Positions 24,031-32,693 of a stretch of DNA of 64,000 nt are shown here, in pieces. Source of the stretch: Thermophilibacter gallinarum (GTDB lineage: Bacteria; Actinomycetota; Coriobacteriia; Coriobacteriales; Atopobiaceae). The notes below the pieces were generated by a model. It saw only the letters and a list, made by a program, of their open reading frames with translations, ran no database searches and had not been told where the DNA came from. Position 1 is the stretch's first letter. Each line of letters begins with the position of its first letter. The stretch lies in assembly GCF_014982725.1 (NCBI RefSeq), contig NZ_JADCJZ010000001.1:372001-436000 (forward strand), given 5' to 3'. A program made the translations under genes and the position numbers.

Positions 24031-25028
24031 CCGCGACGGGAGCCCGGTGCGCTCACCCGCGAGATCAGTCGCACGAGCACGGCGCGCTGCTGCTCGGCCT
24101 GCGGGGTCCCGGGGACCGCGTCGCGCAGCACGAGACGGTGCGCGAGCACGGCCGGGGCGAGCGTGCGGACGTCCTCGGGGAAGACGGCGGTGCGGCCGTC
24201 GAGCAGGGCATGGGTTCGGCTGATGGCCAGAAGCGCCAGCCCGGCGCGCGGCGAGGCGCCGAGGCGCACCTCCGGGGCGCGGCGCGTGGCGTCGAGGATG
24301 GCCAGCGCGTAGGCGGCGACCTCCTCGCTCACGTGCACCTCGGAGGCGATCGCGCGGAACGCGCGGACGTCGGGGAGGCCGCAGACCGCCCTCACGCGGG
24401 AGACGGGGTCAACGCCCGAGGCGCCCCTGAGCATGGCCTGCTCGGCGGCGGCGTCCGGGTAGCCCAGGCTCGTGCGCACCATGAAGCGGTCGAGCTGGGC
24501 CTCCGGCAGTGGATAGGTCCCCTCCATCTCCACGGGGTTCTGCGTGGCCATGACGAAGTAGGGGTCGGGGAGGTCGTAGGTCGTCCCGTCCACCGAGACG
24601 CGACGCTCCTCCATGGCCTCGAGCAGGGCTGACTGGGTCTTAGGGTTGGCGCGGTTGATCTCGTCGGCGAGGACCACGTCCGAGAAGAGCGGGCCGGGGT
24701 GGAAGGCGAAGGCGCGGGACTGCGGGTCCCACACGCTCACGCCGGTGAGGTCGCTCGGGAGCATGTCGGGGGTGAACTGGACGCGGGTCACGCGTGCGCG
24801 GACGACGCGCGCGAGCGCCCGGGCCAGCGTGGTCTTGCCCACGCCGGGCACGTCCTCGAGCAGCAGGTGCCCGCCCGAGAGCAGGCACATGACGGACAGG
24901 GCGACGGTCTCCTGGCGGGTGGCGAGCGCCTCTGCCAGCTGCTCGGCCATCGCGTGGCCGAGGCGCGCGGCTTCGTCGACGCCGATCGTCGCGTGGTCGG
25001 GTGCCGGGGCGGCGTGGTTGGGGGTCAT
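24027..25028 (-). CDS. MoxR family AAA+ ATPase
   Basis: 333-residue cytosolic AAA+ ATPase. Walker A P-G-V-G-K-T-T lies at 61-67, Walker B at L-A-D-E-I-N-R-A-N-P-K-T-Q, the sensor at A-T-Q-N-P, and Y-P-L-P-E-A-Q-L-D-R-F is the MoxR hallmark. Such proteins act as chaperone-like partners of DUF58/VWA proteins. Its stop overlaps the start of the DUF58-transglutaminase gene (ATGA), so the two are translationally coupled. AAGGAGGTG precedes ATG. Divergent from the lipase-like gene; both promoters contain a TATCAT -10-like box in a 144-bp gap. Confidence 0.93.
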   Translation of the reverse strand: MTPNHAAPAPDHATIGVDEAARLGHAMAEQLAEALATRQETVALSVMCLLSGGHLLLEDVPGVGKTTLARALARVVRARVTRVQFTPDMLPSDLTGVSVWDPQSRAFAFHPGPLFSDVVLADEINRANPKTQSALLEAMEERRVSVDGTTYDLPDPYFVMATQNPVEMEGTYPLPEAQLDRFMVRTSLGYPDAAAEQAMLRGASGVDPVSRVRAVCGLPDVRAFRAIASEVHVSEEVAAYALAILDATRRAPEVRLGASPRAGLALLAISRTHALLDGRTAVFPEDVRTLAPAVLAHRLVLRDAVPGTPQAEQQRAVLVRLISRVSAPGSRRG

Positions 25029-25172
25029 GGGCGCACCTCCTTGCTCTGCTCCATGATAGTCCCATCGCCGGGCGGCCGTTCGCGCCTTAGGGTTTCGTCA
25101 CCTTTTCTGAAGAGCGCCCCAAGCGGGCGTCGTCCCGCTATCATGGCCAAAACGACGGAGGGAGCGGGTGCG

Positions 25173-26495
25173 ATGCTACGGCTGCCGCACAGGAGGCGAG
25201 GACGACGCGGGCGTGCGCGCGGCGCGCTCCTCGTCCTGCTGGTCACCGTGGCCCTCGCGGACAGCGCGACCCTCGCCGGCGCGGCGGTGCTCCACGCCCG
25301 TCACCTCGAGCGCGTCTCGGGGACGAACGCCGTCACGGCGCCGAGCGTGACCTCCGAGCGCAGGACGGGCGCCTTCACCGCGACGATCGACTACGCGTCG
25401 CTCTTCTCGGCCGAGGGGCACCAGGTGTCCTCCAAGGTCGCCTGGGACGACGACTGGTTCTTCCAGGACCCCACGAGCTACAACCACGAGCTCGCGCACG
25501 CCTGCGCCGTTCTCTCCGCCGTGGCAAACGCCGAGAGCGCCTACTACCAGCAGGGCTCCACGTCGCCCGCGTATGCGGAGCATGCCTTCGCCGAGCTGGG
25601 CTTCGAGGAGGTCTCCACGACGTCCTACCGCTATCGCAGCGAGGTCGTCGACGAGGTGCTCGGCCTGCTCGACGGGACGGACGTGGTGGCCTACACCGTG
25701 GCGACCAAGCACGTGCGCTCTTCAGTGACGGGGGAGGAGCGGCTGCTCACCGTCGTGGTGGTGCGCGGCTCGTACGGGTCCGAGTGGCTCTCCAACGCCA
25801 AGATCGAGGACGCGAGCGACGAGGCCGGCTCGGGCGATCACCTGGGCTTCACGCTCGCCGCCGAGGAGATCGTCGCCGACCTGGAGGCGCGCGCCGCCGA
25901 GACGGACCCGGGCGTGGGGCGCGCCTACCTCTTCTGCGGGCACAGCCGCGGTGCCGCGGTGGCGACGCTGCTCGCGAGCTACGCGGACGGCGCGGTGGGC
26001 CCGAGCGGCACGCGCGCCGATGCCATCGCGTCCGCGGACTCCGTGTGCGCCTACGGTCTGGCCACGCCCAACTGCACCTCCGCGACGGACGCCCGCACCG
26101 CGCGCTACGACAACATCTTCAACGTCCTCAACCCCTCTGACGTGGTGACCATGCTGCCGCCCGCCGCGTGGGGCTACGGGCGCTACGGTCGTGACGTGTG
26201 GCTGCCGCAGACGGGCGACGACGCGCTCTCGGACGCCATGCGGGCCTCCTACGAGGCGTCGATGGGCGTCGAGTGCCCCGTGCGGGCCGAGGACCGCGCG
26301 CAGGCGGAGGGCCTGGTCAAGGACGTGACGGCGGCGGTCGGGAGCCTCGAGGAGCTCTTCTCGCCGGGCGGGCTCCTGGCGTTTGCGCAGGCGTGCGTGT
26401 CCGCCGACGTCCCGCAGCTGCTCGCCAGCCACTACCCTAACTCCTACATCGCCTGGCTGGACGCCGCCGTCCCCGAGGACCTTGCCATCTCCTAG
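25173..26495 (+). CDS. Exported class 3 lipase-like alpha/beta hydrolase
   Basis: 440-residue protein with an Arg-rich N-terminus and one hydrophobic segment (about 18-40), so it is exported or membrane-anchored. The nucleophile elbow is G-H-S-R-G-A-A-V-A, the GxSxG motif of class 3 lipases and DUF2974-type hydrolases, and N-P-S-D-V-V-T-M-L-P-P downstream carries the likely catalytic Asp. ATG 25173 is preferred because GGAGGGAG precedes it; ATG 25143 lacks a ribosome site and overlaps the promoter box. The substrate may be a lipid, but this cannot be told from sequence. It is the last gene before the 193-bp inverted-repeat element. Confidence 0.75.
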   Translation: MLRLPHRRRGRRGRARGALLVLLVTVALADSATLAGAAVLHARHLERVSGTNAVTAPSVTSERRTGAFTATIDYASLFSAEGHQVSSKVAWDDDWFFQDPTSYNHELAHACAVLSAVANAESAYYQQGSTSPAYAEHAFAELGFEEVSTTSYRYRSEVVDEVLGLLDGTDVVAYTVATKHVRSSVTGEERLLTVVVVRGSYGSEWLSNAKIEDASDEAGSGDHLGFTLAAEEIVADLEARAAETDPGVGRAYLFCGHSRGAAVATLLASYADGAVGPSGTRADAIASADSVCAYGLATPNCTSATDARTARYDNIFNVLNPSDVVTMLPPAAWGYGRYGRDVWLPQTGDDALSDAMRASYEASMGVECPVRAEDRAQAEGLVKDVTAAVGSLEELFSPGGLLAFAQACVSADVPQLLASHYPNSYIAWLDAAVPEDLAIS

Positions 26496-26528
26496 CTTGG
26501 TGTGCCGCTTCTGGGTGCGGTAGGCCAA

Positions 26529-26721
26529 GGCAGTTTTCGGCGGCTGCGGTGTCACTATTTGCGCCGTCTGTGGGCCTCAGCGAGGTTGTTTCGTCGGGCT
26601 GCTGTTTTCCGGGAAACGTGAGCTGCGGTTTTATCAAAGGCGGGAAGTCTCTCGGGTCCGCCTTCTCCGCCGAGGCCCACAGATGACAGGAAAAGTGACA
26701 CAGCCCCTCCCGTGGAGTGCC
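26529..26721. repeat. 193-bp inverted-repeat element, copy 1
   Basis: Begins GGCAGTTTTC and ends with GTGCC. Outer stem: GTGTCAC (26549-26555) with GTGACAC (26695-26701), continued by GGCT/AGCC. Next an 11/11-nt internal loop (26556-26566, 26684-26694). Then a perfect 12-bp stem TCTGTGGGCCTC / GAGGCCCACAGA (26567-26578 with 26672-26683) enclosing about 93 nt. The same layout recurs at 39793-39984 with the loop lengths unchanged and the inner stem altered by paired changes. It may be a structured RNA or a MITE/REPIN-like element. Located between the lipase-like gene and the pheS leader. Confidence 0.7.
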
Positions 26722-26764
26722 GCGAGCCCATTCTGTGCGGCTGACAATGTGCTACCATGTCCCG

Positions 26765-27053
26765 CAGGCGATGACGGAGAGGTCTGGGCGTCGCGTTGCC
26801 AGCGGACAAGAGATGGGGGTCACCGGCTGAGAGCCCCCTCCAAGGCAGAGGCCCGGAGTTCACTCCACCAGCCGCGACCTGAACGGCGCGAGGTTCTTCT
26901 CGCCAGCTCAGTAGGGAAGCCGTCGGCCCCACGGAACGGGGCGAGAAGAGCGGGCGCTCGGGGGAGACAACCCGACGCGCCAACCGAGGTGGTACCGCGG
27001 ATCATTCCGTCCTTGGGCAGAGCTACGGCTGCCGGAGGGCGGTTTTTTTAGTA
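26765..27053 (+). ncRNA. T-box riboswitch of the pheST operon
   Basis: The leader holds the conserved T-box sequence G-A-G-G-T-G-G-T-A-C-C-G-C-G (about 26986-26998), which pairs with the uncharged tRNA acceptor end. A Rho-independent terminator follows (27007-27041 plus seven T's at 27043-27049). A TTC suitable as phenylalanine specifier lies at about 26894-26900. The gene downstream is pheS. Uncharged tRNA-Phe should favour the antiterminator and raise pheST expression. The stem I boundaries are approximate. Confidence 0.85.
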
Positions 27054-27069
27054 GAGAAGGGATTGCACG

Positions 27070-28149
27070 ATGTCGATGTCCGACGACCTCAAGGCGATCG
27101 AGGCCCAGTTCCAGGAGGGCCTGGCCGCCGCCGAGACCATGGAGGCCCTCGAGGCCCTGCGCGTGAGCTACCTGGGCAAGAAGGGCCAGCTCACGGCCAT
27201 CATGCGCTCGATGGGCCAGGTGCCGCCCGAGGAGCGTCCCGCCATGGGCCAGCTCGCCAACACCGTCCGCGCCACCGTGGACGCCGCGCTCAAGGCGCGC
27301 AAGGAGGAGCTCTCCGCGGCGCTGTTGGAGCAGAAGATGGTCGCCGACGCCGTTGACGTCACGCTGCCGGGCCGCCGCCTGAGCTCCGGCACCCAGCACC
27401 TCATCAACCAGATCCGCGAGGAGATCGAGGACATCTTCTGCGGCCTGGGCTACACCGTCGAGGACGGTCCCTACGTGGAGAGCACCTGGTACAACTTCAC
27501 CGCGCTGAACGCCCCCGAGGACCACCCCAGCCGCTCCGCCAAGGACACCTTCTATGTGGTGGACAACGCGCCGGGCACGATGCTCCACGCCGAGGAGACC
27601 AACGTCCAGGGCGAGTCCGACATCCTGTTGCGTACCCAGACCTCTGGCGTCCAGGTGCACGTCATGGAGAACAAGAAGCCGCCCATCTACATGATCTGCC
27701 CGGGCACGGTCTTCCGCCCGGACACGGCCGACGCCAACCACCTGCCGCAGTTCACGCAGGTCGAGGGCCTCGTCGTGGACGAGGGCATCACCTTCGGCGA
27801 CCTCAAGGGCACGCTCGACTACTTCACGCGCGAGATCTTCGGCAAGGACCGCGCCACGCGCTACCGCCCGCACTTCTTCCCGTTCACCGAGCCCAGCTGC
27901 GAGGTCGACGTCTCCTGCGGCGTCTGCGGCGGCAAGGGCTGCCGCTTCTGCAAGAACACCGGCTGGCTGGAGATCCTGGGCGCCGGCATGGTGGACCCCA
28001 ACGTCTTCGAGTTCTGCGGCATCGACCCCGAGAAGTACACCGGATTCGCCTTTGGCATCGGCGTCGAGCGCGTGGCGGCCCTGCGCTACGACCTGCCCGA
28101 CCTGCGCATGCTCATGACCGGCGACATGCGCTTCCTGAGGCAGTTCTAG
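27070..28149 (+). CDS. pheS: Phenylalanyl-tRNA synthetase alpha subunit
   Basis: 359-residue catalytic subunit that charges tRNA-Phe as an alpha2-beta2 tetramer. N-terminal coiled coil (1-90), then class II motifs: motif 1 around H-L-I-N-Q-I-R-E-E, motif 2 F-R-P-D-T-A-D-A-N-H and motif 3 G-F-A-F-G-I-G-V-E-R. F-T-E-P-S-C-E-V-D is the usual PheS active-site segment. A Cys-rich insert (C-G-V-C-G-G-K-G-C-R-F-C) near 278-292 could bind zinc; such inserts occur in some bacterial PheS. ATG 27070 has GAGAAGGG upstream; ATG 27076 is also possible. Controlled by the T-box leader. pheT follows after 46 bp. Confidence 0.97.
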   Translation: MSMSDDLKAIEAQFQEGLAAAETMEALEALRVSYLGKKGQLTAIMRSMGQVPPEERPAMGQLANTVRATVDAALKARKEELSAALLEQKMVADAVDVTLPGRRLSSGTQHLINQIREEIEDIFCGLGYTVEDGPYVESTWYNFTALNAPEDHPSRSAKDTFYVVDNAPGTMLHAEETNVQGESDILLRTQTSGVQVHVMENKKPPIYMICPGTVFRPDTADANHLPQFTQVEGLVVDEGITFGDLKGTLDYFTREIFGKDRATRYRPHFFPFTEPSCEVDVSCGVCGGKGCRFCKNTGWLEILGAGMVDPNVFEFCGIDPEKYTGFAFGIGVERVAALRYDLPDLRMLMTGDMRFLRQF

Positions 28150-28195
28150 GGTCCGTCCCAACCGTCTGATCAGATCGCGCGAGAAGGAGAAGAAC

Positions 28196-30661
28196 ATGCG
28201 CGTCTCATATGAGTGGCTCAAGAGCATGGTCGACGTGCCGGCGGACCCCGCCGAGCTCGTGGCCGAGTTCACCCGCACCGGCACCGAGGTCGAGGCAGTC
28301 GAGAAGGTCGGCGCCAACCTCGAGCATGTGGTCACGGCCCAGGTCGTGAGCAAGAAGCCCCACCCCGACTCCGACCACATGTGGCTCTGCCAGGTCAGCG
28401 TGGGCGACAAGAACGTGGATGCCGACGGCAACCCCGTGCCCCTGCAGATCGTCTGCGGCGCCCAGAACTTCAACGAGGGCGACCACATCGTGACCGCCAT
28501 GATCGGCGCGGTGCTGCCCGGTGACTTCAAGATCAAGAAGAGCAAGCTGCGCGGCGTGGAGTCCTGCGGTATGAACTGCTCGGCCCGCGAGCTGGGCCTG
28601 GGCACAGACCACGAGGGCATCATGATCCTGCCCGAGGACGCGCCGGTGGGCATGGACTTCACTGACTACCTCGGCATGTCCGACACCGTGATCGACTGCG
28701 AGATCACGCCCAACCGCCCCGACTGCCTCTCCATGACCGGCATGGCGGTGGAGGTCGCTGCCATCCTCGACGAGGACACCCACATCGAGCTGCCCGCCGT
28801 GAAGGCCGAGCAGGGCCCGAACGCCGCCGACCTCGTCGACGTGACGATCGACGACCCCGAGCTCTGCCCGCGCTACACCGCGCGCGTGGTCCGCAACGTG
28901 AAGATCGGCCCCTCGCCCGAGTGGCTCGCGCAGCGCGTGGCCGCCGCCGGCGGGCGCTCGATCAACAACGTCGTCGACGTGACCAACTACGTGATGTACC
29001 TCACCGGCCAGCCGCTCCACGCCTTCGATCTGGGCAAGCTCACCGAACGCGACGGACGCCGCCACATTGTGGTCCGTGCTGCGCACGACGGCGAGAAGCT
29101 CGTGACGCTCGACGGCCAGGAGCGCGAGCTCACGCACGACATGTGCCTCATCACCGATGACGGCGTGACCCCGATCGCGCTTGCCGGCGTCATGGGCGGC
29201 CTGGACTCCGAGATCACGAAGGAGACCGTCGACGTCCTTCTCGAGAGCGCGAACTTCTCGTCCGGCCACACGTCCCGCACCTCGCGCAACCTCGACCTCA
29301 TGAGCGAGGCTTCCATCCGCTACGAGCGCAAGGTCGACGGCTCCAACTGCGCCAACGTGGCCGAGATCGCGGCCGCGCTCTTCGAGGAGTGCTGCGGCGC
29401 CGAGGTCTGCCCCGGCATCGTGGACGTCTACCCTGGCGAGGCCGATGACGCGCCGGCGCAGATCACGCTGCGCCCGAGCCGCGCGCGCCTCATCGGCGGC
29501 GCCGACATCCCCGAGGAGTTCATGGTCTCCCGCCTGCGTCGCCTGGGCTGCGCGGTGGAGAAGGCCGGCGAGGACGCCCTGGCCGTGACCGCCCCCACCA
29601 ACCGTCCCGACCTCACCCGCGAGGTCGACCTCATCGAGGAGGTCGTGCGCCTCTGGGGCGAGGGCGACATCGAGGCCACCCTGCCCGCCGCCAAGAACCA
29701 CGCCGGTGGCCTCACCGTGGAGCAGCGCCGCGTCCGCAAGATCGGCGCCGTGCTGCGCGCCTGCGGCCTCTCCGAGACCTCCACGTACAACTTCGCCGCG
29801 CCGGACGACCTGGCGCGCCTGGGCATCCCCGACGTGGGTCGCGGCGTGCCCGTGAAGATCATCCGCCCGCTCGTGGCCGAGCAGTCCGAGATGCGCCGCT
29901 CCATGCTGCCGGGGCTGCTCCGCTCCGTGGCGTACAACCTCGACCATGGCGTCGCCAACGTCGCGCTCTACGAGATCGGCCGCGTCTTCTTTGGCCACGA
30001 GACCAGGAGCCTCCCCGACGAGCCCAGCTACGTCTGCGGCGTCCTGTGCGGCAAGCGTGCCGACGACGCCTGGAACCAGCGCTTCGACGAGTACGACTTC
30101 TTCGACGCCAAGGGCGTGGTCGAGGAGCTGCTGGACGCCCTGCGCGTGACCAAGGTCCGCTTCAAGGCGGCCGACCCCGAGCAGTACCCGTGGCTCCAGC
30201 CCGGCCGCGCCGCCGAGGTCCTGGCTCGCGGCGAGGTCATCGGCTGGGTGGGCAACGTCCACCCGCGCGGCCTGCGCGCGACGGGTGTGGACGCGCCGGT
30301 GGTGGCCTTCGAGCTCTCCCAGGCGGCGCTTTTGCGCCTGGCCGCCGACCAGCTGCCCTACGAGGACGTGCCCACGCTGCCCGGCGTCGACGTGGACCTC
30401 GCCATCGTCGTGGACGAGTCCGTCACCTGCGAGACCCTCATGCAGCGCATCACCTCGGCCGGCGGCAAGCTGCTCGCCGACGTCCGCCTCTTCGACGTCT
30501 ACCGCGACGACGAGCGCGTGGGCAGGGGCAAGAAGTCCATGGCCTTCTCGCTCACCTACCGCGCGGCCGACCGCACCCTCACCTCCGACGAGGTCGAGAA
30601 GGCGCACGCCAAGCTCGTGGCCAAGGTCTGCAAGGCCACCGGCGGCGAGGTCCGCAGCTAA
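28196..30661 (+). CDS. pheT: Phenylalanyl-tRNA synthetase beta subunit
   Basis: 821-residue beta subunit, full family length. Order: OB-fold tRNA-binding domain (V-T-A-Q-V-V near 45), B3/B4 editing domain (about 210-390, with F-D-L-G-K-L and A-G-V-M-G-G), B5 domain (about 400-475, R-P-S-R-A-R-L), catalytic-like core and the C-terminal anticodon-binding FDX-ACB domain ending in V-C-K-A-T-G-G. Mature editing should remove Tyr-tRNA-Phe. GAGAAGGAGAAG precedes ATG 28196. It follows pheS and shares its T-box control. No internal frame disruption was seen. Confidence 0.97.
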   Translation: MRVSYEWLKSMVDVPADPAELVAEFTRTGTEVEAVEKVGANLEHVVTAQVVSKKPHPDSDHMWLCQVSVGDKNVDADGNPVPLQIVCGAQNFNEGDHIVTAMIGAVLPGDFKIKKSKLRGVESCGMNCSARELGLGTDHEGIMILPEDAPVGMDFTDYLGMSDTVIDCEITPNRPDCLSMTGMAVEVAAILDEDTHIELPAVKAEQGPNAADLVDVTIDDPELCPRYTARVVRNVKIGPSPEWLAQRVAAAGGRSINNVVDVTNYVMYLTGQPLHAFDLGKLTERDGRRHIVVRAAHDGEKLVTLDGQERELTHDMCLITDDGVTPIALAGVMGGLDSEITKETVDVLLESANFSSGHTSRTSRNLDLMSEASIRYERKVDGSNCANVAEIAAALFEECCGAEVCPGIVDVYPGEADDAPAQITLRPSRARLIGGADIPEEFMVSRLRRLGCAVEKAGEDALAVTAPTNRPDLTREVDLIEEVVRLWGEGDIEATLPAAKNHAGGLTVEQRRVRKIGAVLRACGLSETSTYNFAAPDDLARLGIPDVGRGVPVKIIRPLVAEQSEMRRSMLPGLLRSVAYNLDHGVANVALYEIGRVFFGHETRSLPDEPSYVCGVLCGKRADDAWNQRFDEYDFFDAKGVVEELLDALRVTKVRFKAADPEQYPWLQPGRAAEVLARGEVIGWVGNVHPRGLRATGVDAPVVAFELSQAALLRLAADQLPYEDVPTLPGVDVDLAIVVDESVTCETLMQRITSAGGKLLADVRLFDVYRDDERVGRGKKSMAFSLTYRAADRTLTSDEVEKAHAKLVAKVCKATGGEVRS

Positions 30662-30670
30662 CCGCAAATT

Positions 30671-30713
30671 GGGGACGTGTTTTTTCTCTCAGAGAAAACG
30701 GGACAGGTTCCTT
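30671..30713. repeat. GGGGACGTG...GGGACAGG palindromic intergenic sequence
   Basis: Directly after pheT, GGGGACGTG and GGGACAGG flank a TTTTCTCT / AGAGAAAA hairpin. It may act as a terminator on the plus strand. The GGGGAC core resembles the palindrome after hydA, so a common repetitive family is likely but not shown. Confidence 0.4.
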
Positions 30714-30777
30714 CAGGCGCGGCCGGGCATCCGCTGCAGGGTGCCTGGCCGCGCGGCTGCCGTGCTAGGATGATTTC

Positions 30778-31431
30778 ATGCCGAGCTGGAACATACATAC
30801 CGCGCACGTCGAGCGGCTCCTTCGCGAGGAGGGGGCGGCCGCCCTGGGCGTGCGCGACACCAACGCGTTCCTCTTGGGCAACCTCGCCCCGGACATCTAC
30901 GTTGGCTACATGGTGCCGGACATCACGTTCCGCATCGACTACAAGCTCACGCACCACACCATCCGCGAGCACATCCCCCTGCCGCGCTACGACGAGTTCT
31001 GGGAGTACTACATCGCCCGGCAGCGCCGGGTCTCGGACATGACGCTCGGGGCCTGGGCGCACCTCGTGGCCGACCACGTCTACAACGCGCACACCCGCGC
31101 TTATCTGGCGAGCATCGGCATGGAGCCCGGCGAGCGGGCGCGCATCGGCAAGCAGGGGGACTTCGCGCTCTTCGGGCGCACGCTCGACATCTCCATGGTG
31201 CCGCGCGTGAACGAGGCGCTTCTCGCCCAGTGCGCGGAGTTTCCGCCGTACACGATCCTGCCGCACGACGTGCGTGGTGCCATGGAGTCCGCGGCGCGCA
31301 TCGTCGAGAAGAACCGAAACGAGCACCTGACCGGCACGCCCGACTACCAGCTGCTCACCGCGGACTTCTTCGACGTCGCCCGCGAGGAGGCACACGCCAC
31401 GATCGTGGCCGGCCTCACCTCGCGCGCGTAG
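30778..31431 (+). CDS. Zinc-dependent phospholipase C-like protein
   Basis: 217-residue protein of the zinc-dependent PLC / S1-P1 nuclease fold. Metal ligands are visible in order: W4 and H7 in S-W-N-I-H-T-A-H, D38 in G-N-L-A-P-D-I-Y, H60/H61 in K-L-T-H-H-T, and H-L-V-A-D-H-V-Y-N-A-H with a further His/Asp pair. No signal peptide is seen, so it is probably cytosolic, unlike secreted clostridial PLC. Members without signal peptides are common and uncharacterised in Firmicutes and Actinobacteria. ATG 30778 has an AGGA upstream. It has no obvious operon partners. Confidence 0.75.
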   Translation: MPSWNIHTAHVERLLREEGAAALGVRDTNAFLLGNLAPDIYVGYMVPDITFRIDYKLTHHTIREHIPLPRYDEFWEYYIARQRRVSDMTLGAWAHLVADHVYNAHTRAYLASIGMEPGERARIGKQGDFALFGRTLDISMVPRVNEALLAQCAEFPPYTILPHDVRGAMESAARIVEKNRNEHLTGTPDYQLLTADFFDVAREEAHATIVAGLTSRA

Positions 31432-31448
31432 CGCCGCTGCTCGATGTC

Positions 31449-31606
31449 GAACCCAAACCCGTTGCGGGTTTGGGTTCAAGTTTCGCCCCCGAGTGCGCTC
31501 AGTCAGCAAGAAACCGCAGGATCGCCCCTTGTCTTTCCGACGTTTGGGCGCGTCCCTGAACCCAAACCCTCAAGAGGAGACCGCGCATGCGATAGGGTTT
31601 GGGTTC
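31449..31606. repeat. GAACCCAAACCC hairpins upstream of a 2-hydroxyacid dehydrogenase
   Basis: First unit: GAACCCAAACCCG / CGGGTTTGGGTTC with a 3-nt loop (31449-31477), a perfect 13-bp hairpin. Second unit: GAACCCAAACCCT (31558-31570) and its complement (31594-31606) with 23 nt between. The last arm ends just before a TATACT -10-like box at 31608-31613. These may be a dispersed repeat, a terminator for the upstream gene, or an operator. Confidence 0.65.
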
Positions 31607-31643
31607 GTATACTGATACAAACACCGTCAGAAATGGAGGCCCA

Positions 31644-32600
31644 ATGAGAATCATTGCGTTTGACGTGCGTCCGGACGAGCGCGCGGAGTTCGCGCGGCAG
31701 ACCGCCCGCGAGGGCGTCGACGAGCTCGTCTGCCGCGACGAGCCGCTCACGGCGGAGAACGCCGAGCTCGTGAGCGGGTTCGACGCCGTTCTCACGCAGG
31801 GCATGGTCGGCTATGACGCCAATCTTCTCGCCCTTCTCGCCGGCCACGGGATGCGCGTCCTCGTCACCCGTACCATCGGGACCGACCACATCGACCTCGC
31901 CGCCGCAGAGCGTCTGGGAATCAGCGTCTCCAACACGAGCTACGCACCCGACAGCGTGGCGGACTTCACGCTCATGCTCATGCTGGTCGCGCTGCGCAAG
32001 TACAAGCAGATGGTCTACCGGCAGAACGTGAACGACTTCTCGTTGCCGGGCCTCATGGGTCGCACGCTCTCCTCGCTCACCGTGGGAGTCGTGGGAACGG
32101 GCCGCATCGGGCGGGCGGTGGCCCGTCGCCTGCGGGGCTTCGGCGCCCGCGTGATCGGCTACGACCCCGTCCCGCGCGACGAGTTCCGCGAGCTGGGCGA
32201 CTACGTATCCCTGGATGAGCTCTTCTCGGCCGCCGACGTCATCACCTTCCACGCGCCGTCCACGCCCGACAACTTCCACATGGTGCGCGACGAGACCCTC
32301 GCGCGCATGCGGGACGGCGTAGTGCTGGTGAACACCGCCCGCGCGAGCCTCATGGACGTGAGCACGCTGATCACGGGCATCGAGTCCGGCAAGATCGGCG
32401 CGCTGGCCATGGACGTGTTCGAGGGCGAGGACGAGATCTACCACGCGTTCCGCATGCACGACATCATTGCCAACCGCGACATGGCCTACCTGCGGCAGTT
32501 CCCCAACACCGTGCTCACGCAGCACGTGGCGTTCTACACGCAACAGGCTGTGGACGAGATGGTCTCGCACGCGGTCGACGCCGCCCTGCGCCTGGCGTAA
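31644..32600 (+). CDS. D-2-hydroxyacid dehydrogenase (D-lactate dehydrogenase-like)
   Basis: 318-residue cytosolic NAD-dependent enzyme, full length for the family. The Rossmann motif V-G-V-V-G-T-G-R-I-G lies near 147-156, the catalytic Arg in V-N-T-A-R-A, Glu in D-V-F-E-G-E-D, and His in T-Q-H-V-A-F-Y-T. It would reduce pyruvate or a related 2-oxoacid. T-Q-H-V-A-F-Y-T is typical of D-lactate dehydrogenase/VanH-type members. GGAGGC precedes ATG 31644. A second family member lies at 35753-36754 with low similarity, so the two may act on different 2-oxoacids. The gene is alone, with paired hairpins in its promoter. Confidence 0.88.
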   Translation: MRIIAFDVRPDERAEFARQTAREGVDELVCRDEPLTAENAELVSGFDAVLTQGMVGYDANLLALLAGHGMRVLVTRTIGTDHIDLAAAERLGISVSNTSYAPDSVADFTLMLMLVALRKYKQMVYRQNVNDFSLPGLMGRTLSSLTVGVVGTGRIGRAVARRLRGFGARVIGYDPVPRDEFRELGDYVSLDELFSAADVITFHAPSTPDNFHMVRDETLARMRDGVVLVNTARASLMDVSTLITGIESGKIGALAMDVFEGEDEIYHAFRMHDIIANRDMAYLRQFPNTVLTQHVAFYTQQAVDEMVSHAVDAALRLA

Positions 32601-32693
32601 GCAGGCCGCCGACCGCTCGCCGCGCACAAATTAGGCGAGCGGCGCGCATGTAGAATGAACGGGTCCGTCGGCCCCGTGGAGAGGAACCCCCGC

